Shown one piece after another: positions 10,672 to 22,625 of a stretch of 64,000 nt of DNA (position 1 is its first letter; every line of letters begins with the position of its first letter). The notes under the pieces were generated by a model that had not been told where the DNA came from, made no database searches, and worked only from the letters and a program-made list of their open reading frames with translations. The DNA comes from Megalobrama amblycephala (Eukaryota > Chordata > Actinopteri > Cypriniformes > Xenocyprididae), in assembly GCF_018812025.1 (NCBI RefSeq), contig NC_063062.1, positions 1,472,754 to 1,536,753 of the forward strand, in the 5' to 3' direction. The position numbers were made by a program, and so were the translations under genes.

Positions 10672-10780
10672 AATATTAGTAAAGGAAGTGCTTACAGAGC
10701 CATGCAGAAACTGTTCAGTCTCCATAGAGACACTGTAGACAGCGCCCTCTTCTGGACTCAGTTTGTCATTAGGCATGTTT
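10672..10780 (+). pseudogene. UGT C-terminal relic
   Basis: Translating from 10672 gives a segment with SAYRAMQKL, LHRDT and DSALFWTQFVIRH. It aligns with PSYRTNMQKL, LHRDT and DSAIFWIEFVMRH of the intact UGT at 17704-19284, in the stretch just before the membrane anchor. About four codons are missing after RDT, and the similarity stops on both sides. No donor-binding motif or anchor is present. It is best read as a fragment of a decayed tandem UGT paralogue; an alternative exon of another UGT is possible but less likely because neither edge shows a convincing splice site. Confidence 0.75.
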
Positions 10781-11420
10781 GTGTATTAGAATACATGGTA
10801 AAGTAACACGATAGAATAAAATATTCTCTGTATAGAGCTAGACTACCATATTCCACATAATCCTTCATCATAGTGACTCTTATCTTAATGTATGTCCATA
10901 TGATTTTATTGTGTTCACTTGATACCCAGCAAATATTACAAAAATATATCATGATATTATGTATTTGTTTGTTTTGGAGAAGAGAATTCACAAAAATAAT
11001 TCTAATTTATGACAGTTTTGACCACTGCTATAGAGAAAACACTCATTTGTGTTACTGGACATTTGATTAAAACATTAACATATTAAAACACCCCTGTGTG
11101 ACAACTAGCCCCGGTCTCTTCTATATTTTGAGAATTATTAAAGAATGGCTGGAAATAAAATTCTGTTACAAAATCAAAATCTGCATTTTAACAGTACATT
11201 ATAATCATTTGAGTAGGGCACTTCATAAGTACACCATAAAAATTATGCAAATGACACAAACACAAGAAAACTGATATCAATTCATAGGTTAATAGAAATT
11301 GTGTAATTACACAAGCAACTGAAATCCCAAAATCTATTAAAAGATTTTTTTCCTCTTTAGGTAGTCACTATTTCAAAACATCACTAAAATATGACGTCAC
11401 TGAATTTTCTCTTCGGTTCC
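10781..11420. other. Intergenic, AT-rich
   Basis: No feature supported. Short open frames here have no recognisable domain. Confidence 0.4.
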
Positions 11421-11843
11421 AAAGATTAAAAAAGTATTTTTTTATTATATTGATGACAAAAATAGACCCCTTGAGTACATTGTTAATTTCTTTATTTTAT
11501 ATGGTAAATTCTTTATTCATAAACAAAAGTTTGCAAATAATATTCCATCCTATCCCCATTTCAAAACTGAATTAATATCACTTCTCAAATCTCTTCATTA
11601 TATAAATAACAAAAAATCTCTAAAATTTATAAAATATTATGAAGAAATGTTTAAAGAAAATACATGTATTTAAAAGCTTTCCTTACATGTCAATGATAGT
11701 GTATGCATTCTTATGTCATCTTTTATTTTTTTTATTTTTTTTTTAAATGTGTGTATTTGTATGCAATTCCTTGACAATGTTCTTATGTTACTCAGCATTA
11801 ATAAAAAAAATAAAAAATAAAAATAAAGATTAAAAAAGTATTT
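11421..11843 (+). mobile_element. 5'-truncated L1-like LINE with 19-bp target duplication
   Basis: An identical 19-bp sequence starting 'aaagattaaaaaagt' flanks the insert at 11421-11439 and 11825-11843. The insert reads in + from about 11443 as the C-terminal tail of an L1-type ORF2 (ILYGKFFIHKQKF, then a Lys/Asn-rich tail) to a stop at about 11672. A 3' UTR and an A-rich end with AATAAA-like repeats (11800-11825) follow. Truncation, A-rich tail and long target duplication are the hallmarks of target-primed LINE insertion. Confidence 0.85.
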
Positions 11844-12009
11844 ATGTGAATTATTTATGCACCTGCTATAGACTTCTACTGTTTATTTAAATTCATCGCT
11901 ATTTGTTTATTTTTTATTTTATCTAGAGTGTTATAATATTATTCTGTGCTGAATAACATAGAAATATATCTTATGAATAGTAATGATGCGAGTGTCCAAT
12001 CATCATGGA
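11844..12009. other. Upstream flank of a candidate promoter
   Basis: AT-rich flank. A CCAAT motif occurs near 11995 and the base composition rises sharply in GC after 12020. Confidence 0.3.
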
Positions 12010-12111
12010 CATGACGTAGTTAATATTCATGAGCTCCGCCTCCGCGCACCCAAACAGAGAAGCGTGTCTCTCGAGCTCGCTGCTATACTGTTGTCACTCT
12101 CTGTTCGGCTG
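12010..12111 (+). promoter_or_regulatory. Candidate promoter / non-coding first exon of the UGT gene
   Basis: A compact GC-rich stretch in AT-rich surroundings, with 'gagctccgcctcc' and a CCAAT motif just upstream. It ends in a strong 5' splice site, CTG|GTAAGT, at 12111/12112. A matching 3' splice site (tgtctttcag) ends at 17678, 26 bp before the UGT start codon. The inferred structure is an untranslated first exon joined across a 5.6-kb intron. A repeat origin for the GC-rich sequence cannot be excluded without transcript data. Confidence 0.35.
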
Positions 12112-12925
12112 GTAAGTTCATTTATTTCATTTGTTAAAAACAATAACAGCTTTTGCACACATCTACAGATGGACAAGCTCAATTTTGGACAGTGAAAATT
12201 TCCGAAACATTCATCGTTCCGTCAGAAATGAGCTTCCATGTTGTCAGTCGCGCCAATCTGGTCGTTGTTTGTCTGTGGACTGATACTGTGTGTTTAATGT
12301 TGCATTTGCATGGTGCATGTGTTGAACACACTAAATGCTCAGTGTTTTTCCTCCTAAAACAAAGTGTTGTCGAGGGCAGTAAGTGAGAGAGTTGACACTT
12401 ACTTCCGGAAATAGAATTCACTTTTCCTTGAAAGAACTGAACTCCCTTCATTATTATGTCTGTCAGTAACGCTGATGTTCTTGTTTACATCAAGACTTAA
12501 CAACAAAATAGCATGCTAACCATAGCTACTACTGTAAAATGCACCAATATATGGTCTTTATATCATTATCTTTATGTAAATTGTCATTATTTTAATTTTA
12601 TTTTATTGGGAGCAATTACAGTTGATACCAAGTAACCACAGTTTTATTGATTGTTTATTTACTATGGTAATGATTTGTAAATGAGTGCACGGGGTTCAAT
12701 ATAACTATGACACAATCATAAGTTTGCAATGAGCTGGACATGAGTTTATTGTCAAATACATCATATGCATCACATTTCATAATTTGTAGATCATTAGGAT
12801 GTGTTAATATGGCTATGCAGATTGATTTAAAGCGATATTAGTACTCATTTAGTGTGGTGCAGGCGACTGATCTCTGTGTTTATAGATTATGCATTGATGA
12901 CAGATATAAAATTCACCTGTAAACA
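12112..12925. other. Putative UGT 5' intron or intergenic sequence
   Basis: No ORF with recognisable homology and no repeat structure I can support. Confidence 0.4.
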
Positions 12926-13747
12926 TTAACCCTCGTGTGCTGTTGCGGGTCAGTTTGACCTGTTTTGATTTTTGAGTTGTCAGAAACATCAGTTAATTTG
13001 TGACTTTTTCTCATTCATGGGCATGAACATGCATGCAAAGTTTCAACACACTGATGTATTTTGACATGCACACTAAATTTTGATTACATTTGCAATGTTC
13101 GCGGGTCAATTTGATTCGCATATTTTGATGTTCTAAGGCAGACCCAAAACAATAACATGGTTATATTTTGTTATTTTAGTTTTTACTACTCTGTAAAGCT
13201 AAAAAAAAGAGCTTTTCCTTACTTATTTCAATACAAAACAATATTGCAAAAATGAGCTGTCATTTCTTTTTTCAGTCTGTCTGAAATACTGTCTAACCTA
13301 CATTGTTTTTCTTGAAATTTTGTGACTTTTTCTCATTTAGGGTCCTGAACATGCATGCAAAGTTTCAACATGCTGATGTTGTGAAATGTGCATACAGAAA
13401 TTATATACGTTATTACTGTTCGTGGGTCAATTTGACCCGTATAGACAGCCATTCAAAATCAACTACAGACCCAAAATAAACAAAATAAATAAACTTCTGT
13501 GCTGAGCTCCTCAACTCTAGTCCTGAAGTGCCAGTGTCTTACTGAGTTTAACAGCTTTTTATTTTTTAATTGTTAATTGTCCCACATTTTGAGAATAGAT
13601 AATTACTTTTCTAACTTAAAAATTTCCAAAATTGTTGAAAATCTTGAATACTTCATCTTTTGAAAGGGAATACTTCACAGATTATTGTAGATGTAAAAAA
13701 AAAAAAAAAAAGTTGTAAAAGAAAAATTTAAAACATGTGTGTATATT

Positions 13748-13787
<40 letters not shown>

Positions 13788-14804
13788 ATTTTTTATATTT
13801 TATATAAAATATATATTTTACAAAACATGTTCAACTGTAAAACTTCAAGAAAATTAAAGCTAAATATCTGAACAAGTTCTGTGCCAAATTTTAGGTTGAT
13901 ATCTCAAAAAAACAACTTTCAGTAAGATTTTTCATGTGCAGTACCAAACCTTTCCACTAGATGGCATTCAGGCTCCACCGGTGACGCTTTGATTTCCATA
14001 TATGGTTTGAGTGATCCATATGGAAGTAAATTAATGCCAAATGTTTTTGAAATAAAAAGCTTGTTGAATTGCACTAATTAAAAAAAAATATGATAAAATA
14101 TCATAGAGGTTGCATTGCTCTTCGTCAACACGCATTAACGACTGCCTGCAGTTCCCCGATGTGAAATGTTGAATTTTCTGCTGAATTTGAACCACTGAAT
14201 TTGTGGAAGTGGACCGAAAATTGCTAATCGAATTTTTTAAGTTGTATTTTTAAACAGAAGTAATATGTTGGAAGTGAAATCTGAAAGGTGAATATAAATT
14301 ATTGAATTTTTAGTCATGAAAATTTTGAATTGAAATATTCACAGCTTAAATATACAGCCATGTTGAATTTCAGCCCATAAAAATGCAAGCATTAAAAATA
14401 CAATGCATCAAAATGCAAGCACAGCTAATGTAATGCATATATTTTTTTCAATTAGTTCAATTCAACAAGCTTTTTATTTCAAAAACATTTGGCATTAATT
14501 TACTTCCATAGATCTGAACCATATTTTTCCATACTTTTCAAAATATTTATGAAGTAGACATCCTATTCAGAAGACGTTTGGAGTGTAATGTTAATATTTC
14601 ATTTGAATTAAATCCCTAAAACACATAAAAAAACATATACGGAAAAATCAGAGCACGTGTTATAGTTTGGCACCACATCACAAATGAAGAATCTATCGCA
14701 AAGTCTCTATTGCTCTGTCATTTCTTTTGAAAATCAGTCTCCAAATATGAAAACTGGGGTCTGAAAGCTTTCAAATGATATATGGAACAGTGCATGAGGG
14801 TTAA
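12926..14804. mobile_element. TTAACCCT-ended non-autonomous element (probable)
   Basis: It starts TTAACCCTCGTGTGCTGTTGC and ends GCATGAGGGTTAA, giving TTAA flanks with short inverted ends. Internal motifs such as 'gggtcaatttgacccg' and the 'gttgatatctcaaaaaa' block recur in the copies at 1-815 and 16906-17602. It contains an (AT)n tract at 13749-13784 and an A tract near 13695. No transposase ORF is present. The outer limits are inferred from the TTAA pair. Confidence 0.55.
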
Positions 14805-15921
14805 ATAAGTCTAAGGTTCACTGTTAGGAACATCTTGATTTGAAAAAACCCATCTGAAATATATTAATCTGGGATGCAGATGATTGACTTGCTGCTTGAT
14901 TTTGTCTTGGGTTTCCACGTCCCTTTTGTAACATTGCTCAAAATGTGCCTCAACAGTCCAACAGGAAGTGATGTCAATTAGTTGTTTTGTTTTGAATGTC
15001 TGATTACACAAGGACAGCACTTGTGATATGAGGTTGTGCCAGTGACATTTAAACAGTTGATTGACCTCCGTAGTATTTTTGGTTACTCAAAATATCTTCT
15101 TTTGTGTTCAGCAGAAGAAAGAAACTCATACAGGTTTGGAACAACTCAAGGGTGAGTAAATGATGACACAATTTTCATTTTTGGGTGAACTGGCCCTTTA
15201 AATGCAGTCTAGATGAAATTCAACAGGACAGTTTGACGCTTGCACTAAAATATTCCATAAATCCGATTACAGTGTTTGTATTTTTGCATATGCAAACAGT
15301 ATAATTATCAAGACAACATAAAACATGTTTTGAATAAACCTTGAGTTTGTTCCCAGAGAAAGTACTTTTAGTACATTACCAGATAAACAACAGGGTTTGT
15401 GTGAATTATTTCTCTTAAAGTCAGTATGAAACGGCATTTGCAAACCATTTTATCTCTTTAATCTGATGCATTTCTTAAGGAAAGATAATGAAGATAAAGT
15501 AAAGATGTGGAGCAAGTTTTTATGTTTAAATGAATGTGTATTGATGTTCACAGTAAGACTATAAGAACGTAAATAGAGTGATTTATTTTCATGTTGACTT
15601 GTATTCATGTTATCCATATTTATGTAGATGTTTGGTGAATGGGGAAACTTTTATACATGAATAATACAATGTGCAACCACCCAAATCCCTCTAAAACCAC
15701 ATAAAACTGCATGAAATAGTGTTTCCTGGTGACACACATGAAGGTTGTGCAAGAACAGCGTGTCAGAACACATGCCGAAACAAATCAACAATTCACCAGG
15801 CAGAGAAACTGAAGCACTGAGTGTCAAAAGGATGAATAAATTTGTAATGAAAGATCAGATTCTGTTAAAACAGTAACAAATCTGCTGTGCATCCTGGATT
15901 AAAGTGAAATGATTATTGCTC
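14805..15921. other. Intergenic with a half TTAA MITE
   Basis: Mostly featureless. Positions about 15090-15201 are the right half of a short TTAA element: 'cagcagaagaaagaaactca', then 'gggtgagtaaatgatgacac', ending 'ggccctttaa'. The rest shows no supported feature. Confidence 0.5.
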
Positions 15922-16682
15922 TTAAAGGATTAGTTCACTTCAGAATTCAAATTTCCTGATAATTTACTCACCCCCATGTCATCCAAGATGTTCATGTCTT
16001 TCTTTCTTCAGTCAGAAATTAAGAAATGAAGGTTTTTAATGAAAACATTCCAGGATTTTTCTCCATATAGTGGACTTCACTGGGGTTCAACGGGTTGAAG
16101 GTCCAAATGTCAGTTTCAGTGCAGCTTCAAAGAGCTCTACATGATCCCAGACGAGGAATAAGAGTCTCATCTAGAGAAACCATCAGACATTTTCTAAAAT
16201 AAATAAATAAAAATTATATACTTTTTAAGGTCACACATGACACGGGTGGAAGTACCACAGTAGAGCGAAAAACTCCACTTCATCCGACAACATTGTTTTG
16301 CATTTTTTAGTAAAGGCCGTTTGACTTTTTTTGCATGTTTTCTTTGTAAACACTGGATCGGTACTTCCGCCTATGTCACACGTGACCTTTCCAACATGAT
16401 TACGTCATGCATGGCTCATCGCAGAGCAGTGCAAGACGAGCATTTGTGGTTAAAAAGTATATAAATGTTTATTTGTTTAAGAAAATGGTCGATGGTTTCT
16501 CTAGATAAGACTCTTATTCCTCGTCTGGGATCATGTAGAGCTCTTTGAAGCTGCACTGAAACTGACATTTGGACCTTCAACCCGTTGAACCCCAGTGAAG
16601 TCCACTATATGGAGAAAAATCCTGGAATGTTTTCCTCTTTTCTTTTCGACTGAAGAAAGAAAGACATGCACTAATCCTTTAA
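15922..16682. mobile_element. Palindromic TTAA-flanked MITE, copy 2
   Basis: Same family as 1223-2032. It begins 'ttaaaggattagttcactt' and ends 'gcactaatcctttaa', with the two arms inverted around a centre near 16300. The centre carries two inverted 'gtcacacgtgacc'-like motifs. There is no coding capacity. The strong self-complementarity predicts a long hairpin in any transcript. Confidence 0.85.
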
Positions 16683-16905
16683 ATAAAGTGTTCTGCCACC
16701 TTGAACCTTCATATAAGATTACTGTATATACTGTAAGATCTGCATCTGTTTTACTCCTACGGTTTTAACCAGTTTTTACAGAATGTGAAGATTTGGAAAA
16801 GTGGGGGAAAAAAATTGTATCCTGTCCAGGTACCTTGTGTCACTATTAATGTGTCCAGAAAACAACATTTTACTGTATTTTTGGGTAATTTCTGTGAAAT
16901 TCACT

Positions 16906-17602
16906 TTAACCCTTTGGTACTGTTCAGGTGTTTTTTTTTTTTTCAATGAAATGATTGTACTATATTTTAGTTCAATAATGTTTTTATTTAATGTTTTTTT
17001 GTATTTTTAGGGGATTTTATGGTACTAAATTATATTTATGCAGTATTTGTAATCCATTTATTCACTTTTTGAGCATGGACCTGAAAATGAAATTTCCAAC
17101 TTAAACCGTCATAAATCTTAAAAGCTTTGGAGCAACAGAATGAAGTTTGGTCTCTTTTTAGAGACGACACTTGGCAGATAATTGCTGTGAATTTAAATTT
17201 ATTGTTATGAAAAATGCACAAAAATACAATTTTTTATGAATTATATATTTTCCAAAACATGTTTTACTCTAAAACTGTTAGAAAAATCAAAGCCTTAAAT
17301 CTAAACAAGTTGTGTTCCAAATTTGAGGTTGATATCTCAAAAAATGAGCTTTCAGTAAGAATGTGTTTGGTTGCAGTACCAAATGCTTCCACTAGATGAA
17401 ATTCACGTCCCATTCATTTCCAATGCGCTAATTTTTGACCGCATACAATACAAGTGTGTCATTTAACCTTTTCAAATCATGTCCTTTTTTTGTGTTCACA
17501 AAGCAAGTGCCAAAACCTTTACCAAGTTTTGTACCGATGAAGTAAAAAAACTAAACGTAAAACATTTGGGTCAAAAATGACTGAACAGCACCAGAGGGTT
17601 AA
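16906..17602. mobile_element. TTAACCCT-ended MITE immediately upstream of the UGT
   Basis: Left end TTAACCCTTTGGTACTGTTC and right end GAACAGCACCAGAGGGTTAA form inverted repeats with TTAA flanks. Internally it shares the 'gttgatatctcaaaaaatg' and 'ctttcagtaag' block with the copies at 1-815 and 12926-14804. It ends 76 bp before the inferred 3' splice site of the UGT coding exon. Confidence 0.75.
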
Positions 17603-17703
17603 AGCTATTCAATCCCACAGACTTGCAAAAGCTTGTCTGATAAATGCTGAACATCATCCGCTGTTTATGTCTTTCAGAAAGACGTTGCACTCCTCCAATA
17701 AGG

Positions 17704-19284
17704 ATGGATTTTATCTATATCTCAAGCATCATTCTAACCCTGACCGTCCCAGTGCACTGTGGGAAAGTCCTGGTGTTTCCTCATGAAGGCAGTCACTGGG
17801 TTAACATGAATGTTCTGATCCAGGAGCTTCACTCCAGAGGCCATCAGATCAGCGTGATCCGGGCCCTCGACAGCTGGTACATCTCAGAGACGTCGCCGCA
17901 CTACGTCTCGATGACCGTCCCGTTCTCACTGGGAGGAGACGACGAGTTCTACCGCGGTTTTGTTTCTAAACAACTGCAGATCAAACGCCAGCGGCAACCG
18001 GCGTGGACCAGATTCAGACTGGACATGGACCTCAAGGACAGATTTTCCGAAATGCACAGGAAGATTTGCGAAATGGTGATTCATATAATTGAGAAGGAAC
18101 CTGCGCTGTTAGAACAGATCAAACAGGCCAACTTTGACTTGATGTTGACCGATCCCGCGAACGGAGGAGGTGTTGTTCTCGCACGCTATCTGAATCTACC
18201 TCTCGTCTTTAACGTCCGATGGACTGTTCACGGAGAAGCTCATTTCACAATAGCCCCGTCTCCGCTGTCCTACGTTCCCTTCCCGCCTTCCCAGCTGACT
18301 GATCATATGACTTTTCTTCAGAGAACGTATAACATGCTGTTTTACACATTTCGGCGTTTCCTTTACCAGCGCACCGTTGGTCCTCATTACAGCGCTTTGT
18401 GCAGCCGATATTTCGGCCCTGATTTGGACTATTTTGAATTATTCCAAGCTGCTGATATTTGGCTCATGAGGGTGGATTTTGTCTTTGAATTTCCTCGCCC
18501 AACCATGCCAAATGTCGTTTACATTGGCGGTTTCCAATGCAAACCCTCAAAAGAGCTTCCGAGGGATCTTGAGGACTTCGTGCAAAGCTCTGGAGAGCAC
18601 GGCGTCATTATAATGTCTTTAGGAACGTTAGTTGGGCAGCTTCCTCTTGACATAGCCGATGAAATAGCCGCTGCGTTCGCTCAGCTTCCCCAAAAAGTGA
18701 TTTGGAGATACACCGGAGAGCGACCGTCGACTGTGGGCAACAACACGTTACTGGTTAACTGGTTACCGCAGAATGATCTCCTAGGACATGCAAAAACCAA
18801 GGTTTTTGTGTCTCATGGAGGAACTAATGGTATTTTTGAAGCCATTTACCATGGTGTTCCAATAGTCGGGCTGCCGCTTGTTTTCGATCAGGATGATAAC
18901 ATTTCCAAAATGAGACACAGAGGTGTAGCGAAGGTTGTGGACATCGCCACCATAGATAGAAGTATATTCAAAGACGCCTTACAGGAAGTGCTTAATGAGC
19001 CGTCCTACAGAACGAACATGCAGAAGCTGTCCAGACTCCACAGGGACACGCCATTAAAAGCATTAGACAGCGCCATCTTCTGGATCGAGTTCGTCATGAG
19101 ACACAGAGGCGCTGCTCACCTGCGCACCGACTCGTATAAGATGCCCTGGTACTCGTATTATAGTGTTGATGTCGCAGCACTCTTAGTGTCGATTGTGTCG
19201 TTTATAGTTTTTATTATATTTAAAGTGATTAAATGTTTATGTTGCAGGTTATGTGCAAAAAGAACACGAGCAAAACAAGATTAA
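17704..19284 (+). CDS. ugt5: UDP-glucuronosyltransferase, UGT5-like, single coding exon
   Basis: Transfers glucuronic acid from UDP-glucuronate to small lipophilic substrates at the ER lumen. The product has 526 residues, normal for the family. The ATG at 17704 was chosen because it starts a clear signal peptide (about residues 1-18); the longer frame from 17644 crosses a probable 3' splice site at 17678. The N-terminal half carries the catalytic His in GSHWVNM (H31) and a DLMLTDP segment with the partner Asp. The C-terminal half has the donor-binding signature FVSHGGTNGIFEAIYHG followed by FDQDDN. One membrane segment (about 487-508) and a short basic cytosolic tail (KRTRAKQD) follow. The coding region has no intron, as is known for teleost UGT5 rather than UGT1/UGT2; the subfamily call rests mainly on this. 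No lesions are seen. Confidence 0.95.
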   Translation: MDFIYISSIILTLTVPVHCGKVLVFPHEGSHWVNMNVLIQELHSRGHQISVIRALDSWYISETSPHYVSMTVPFSLGGDDEFYRGFVSKQLQIKRQRQPAWTRFRLDMDLKDRFSEMHRKICEMVIHIIEKEPALLEQIKQANFDLMLTDPANGGGVVLARYLNLPLVFNVRWTVHGEAHFTIAPSPLSYVPFPPSQLTDHMTFLQRTYNMLFYTFRRFLYQRTVGPHYSALCSRYFGPDLDYFELFQAADIWLMRVDFVFEFPRPTMPNVVYIGGFQCKPSKELPRDLEDFVQSSGEHGVIIMSLGTLVGQLPLDIADEIAAAFAQLPQKVIWRYTGERPSTVGNNTLLVNWLPQNDLLGHAKTKVFVSHGGTNGIFEAIYHGVPIVGLPLVFDQDDNISKMRHRGVAKVVDIATIDRSIFKDALQEVLNEPSYRTNMQKLSRLHRDTPLKALDSAIFWIEFVMRHRGAAHLRTDSYKMPWYSYYSVDVAALLVSIVSFIVFIIFKVIKCLCCRLCAKRTRAKQD

Positions 19285-19316
19285 GTTTGAGGGTGTCTTG
19301 AAAGGTTGTGGAAATA

Positions 19317-19318
<2 letters not shown>

Positions 19319-19391
<73 letters not shown>
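19319..19391. repeat. (AT)n microsatellite
   Basis: About 36 AT dinucleotides starting 35 bp after the UGT stop codon, within the likely 3' UTR. Confidence 0.95.
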
Positions 19392-19400
<9 letters not shown>

Positions 19401-19494
19401 TTTTTTTTTCTTTTATGCCAAAAATCATTAGGATATTAAGTAAAGATCATGTTCCATGAGGATATTTTTTTGAATTTCAATTTTATTTTTTTAA

Positions 19495-19790
19495 GTAATA
19501 TGCATTGCTAAGGACTTCATTTGGACAACTTTAAAGGTGATTTTCTCAATATTTTGATTTTTTTGCACACTCAGATTCCAGATTTTCAAATAGTTTTATC
19601 TCGGCCAAATATTGTCCGTTTTAAAAAATTGACCCTTATGACTGGTTTTGTGGTCCAGGGTCACATATATAAAGGTATATGTATGTGTTTATATATAAAT
19701 CTTTACTTTTATCAATTCAACACATCCTTGCTGAATAATCGTCTTTAAAGTTGTCCAAATGAAGTCCTTAGCAATGCATATTACTTACAA
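19495..19790. mobile_element. Short palindromic repeat
   Basis: The left arm 'tatgcattgctaaggacttc' followed by 'atttggacaactttaaag' is inverted at 19747-19786. The middle ends in 'ggtccagggtcacatatata', typical of dispersed fish repeats. Non-coding. Confidence 0.65.
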
Positions 19791-19949
19791 AAATAATTTA
19801 AATTTTCAAAAAAAAAAAAAAGAAAGAAAGAAATATATTACTGACCCCAAACTTTTAAATGGTGTATTGTTACAAAATATTTCTATTTTAAATAAATGCT
19901 GTTTTTTTTTTACTTTTTATTCATCAAAGAATTCTGAAAAAAGCATCAC

Positions 19950-20266
19950 AGGTTATAAATAATATTAAGCAGCACAACTGTTTCCAACATTGATCATAAA
20001 TCATCATATTTCTGAAGGATCATGTGACACTGAAGACTGGAGTAATGATGCTGAAAATTCAGCTTTGATTACAGGAATAAATTACACTTTACTATATATT
20101 TACATAGAAACAGCTGATTTAAATTGTAATAATATTTCACAATTTGACTGTTTTTTCTGTATTTTTGATCAAATAAATGCAGCCTTGATGAGCAGAAGAG
20201 ACTTTTTTCAAGGCATTAAAAATAGTAATGTGTCCAAATGACCAGTATTTTGTGTGTGTGTGTGTG

Positions 20267-20315
<49 letters not shown>

Positions 20316-20560
20316 GTGTATATTAGTTTGGATCATGTGACACTGAAGACTGGAGTAATGATGCTGAAAATTCAGCTTTGCATCACAGGAATAAATTACA
20401 TTTTACTATATATTCACATAGACAACAGCTATTTTAAATTGTAAAAATATTTAACATTTTTACTGCAATTTTTGATTTAAAAAAAATACAGACTTGGTGA
20501 GCAGAAGAAAACATTAAATAATATTAATTATTCCAAACCTTTGAATAGCAGTGTATATAT
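19950..20560. repeat. Dispersed repeat, two tandem partial copies with (AT)n
   Basis: 'catgtgacactgaagactgg' followed by 'agtaatgatgctgaaaattc' occurs at about 20022 and again at about 20333, separated by an (AT)n tract at 20266-20313. The sequence downstream of each also repeats ('aggaataaattaca', 'tttactatata'). The same family in opposite orientation forms the tandem array at 40600-41398 and its continuation at 47734. Confidence 0.75.
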
Positions 20561-22368
20561 TACAGTTTTGTTTATAAGTGCTTTTCTCTCCATTTTTTTT
20601 GGCCTGTTTATATGGTTTTACTGATTATATCAACATTTTTAATTTAATAATAAAATAAAACATTTTTAACTTCAGTTAACGTAACGGAGATTTACCATGT
20701 GAATTCTGATTAAATGTTGTCTGTAATGTGATGTATTTCTGCAATGCATAAATATATTTATATATTATATGTTAACATTAACAGTAGCTCACACTGCATG
20801 AGTTAGAGCATTTCTACAGAATAACATTCACTGATGAATTGTTCACATTAAGATATGTATTAAGAAAGTAAATATGTGATTTCATGTTGCCTTTAAGATT
20901 GAAATGATTTCTCCCACTATTATCCCTTCCAGAAACCATTAGCACATCATTAGAGGGGTTTTGTCCCGTCTGTAATTACGGTGATGTATTACAGTGACCT
21001 GCGGGACTCGAGTCTAATAGAGGTGACGCTCAACCCACTTCCACCGCTGTAATGACTGAAAACGCTTTAATATCCGACAGTGTTTAATCACTGCTGCACG
21101 TCTTCCGAGCAATTACAGCTGATTGCAAGGATAACAGAGCTTGGATGACAGTCAATTAAAATGTATTTTATTTTACACGAGGAAGTACTGAAATTGAATA
21201 TATATATAATTTTATTTTGTACATGAGCACTCCTGATACAACGTCTATATAAAGAGTCTAGTGTAATATTCAAATGCGGAAACATCACATAGATATAAAA
21301 ATAAAACATGCAAACAAAAGATATTGTGTGTTACAATTGCATGATGGGAACATAAAGTGATATGGGTTGTTTATTTACATAGTATTTCCTGAATCCTTAA
21401 ACAAACTGTTTAAACCCCGGTTTCTCATGATTGTTGTGCTGATGTGACTGTACAATCACTCATTTTCACTATTACTGTAAGGCTAAAACACTGTTTTATG
21501 TTATAATAACAGCAATTATCATGTCAATCAAACTGCTTTATTACACTGACACTCAGAAAAAACGTGCAAAAATTATTCTACACTATTAAACCATAGAGGA
21601 TGCACATTATACTTGAGGTTATTGCCTTTAATGGTATAATTTCTGCACATTTTTATGTGTTTTATTTGCTAATATAATGAATTACACTAGTATTCGCACT
21701 AACAAAATGTATTTACATGTTGCTCCATAACATCTCAGTTGACAGCATCTGTGATTGTTGCTGATTGACACAGACAATGACTTTCATTTGGCTTTTAGTT
21801 TTTAACAAGCATGTTTGCATTAATGCATTTGCATTGGAAATCTATGAGCTAGTGTTGCAAATAGCAGAAATTTGCAGTTAAAACACATATTAATTCTTCT
21901 GCATGAAAATGTGTCGTGTGAGCCTTGTGAACAGCCCCTTTCTGTGTCCTTGTATGTATGATGTTAAAGTTACTGTGTTTAATGGCTTTACAGGATATTT
22001 TTTTACATTGTGACAATGTTCATGAATATTAAGCACATTTCCCTCTAGCTCTCATTACTTTATCATACATTTATCACCTCTTCATCATAGTAGTATTACA
22101 GCGCTTTTTAAAATTTATTTTGAATTTAATTAAAAAAAAAACAATTATTAATCAATTATTTTTAATGCATTTAAAAATATATTCAATTTTGTTGGATTGC
22201 AGTGCTTCACTGTCATAATGTCTCAATGCAAAACTTTTTTTTTTAACTCGTATAATCTTCTCTGTTCTTGTAAACGGCCCCTTTCTGGTGTTAGTTCCCT
22301 CCGAAAAGTTAACTACTCACCCTCTTGTTGATCTAAAGCTGTATGACTTTATTACTTCCTTAAGGATA
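20561..22368. other. Intergenic between the UGT and the CALHM-like gene
   Basis: AT-rich sequence without a supported gene on either strand. No repeat boundaries could be set. Confidence 0.5.
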
Positions 22369-22625
22369 ATTGATAACACTTTACAATAAGGTTAATGTAT
22401 TAACTAACATGAACTAACCATGAGCAATACATTTGTTACTGTATTTACTAATCTTGGTTAACATGAGTTCATTGTTTGTTCATGCTCACAGTGCATTAAC
22501 TAATGTTAACAAGATTTTAATAATGTATTAATAAATGTTTAAATTAACATTATCAAAGATTAATAAATGTTGTAAAAGTGCAGTTCATTATTAGTTCATG
22601 TTAACTAATGTGAAGTGTTACTGGA
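22369..22625. repeat. Dispersed repeat ('taacactttacaataaggtt')
   Basis: Starts 'gataacactttacaataagg' and ends 'gtgaagtgttactg', with imperfect inverted termini and internal near-repeats of 'taactaatgttaac'. It resembles a very common teleost non-autonomous element; the name is not recalled with certainty. Confidence 0.6.
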
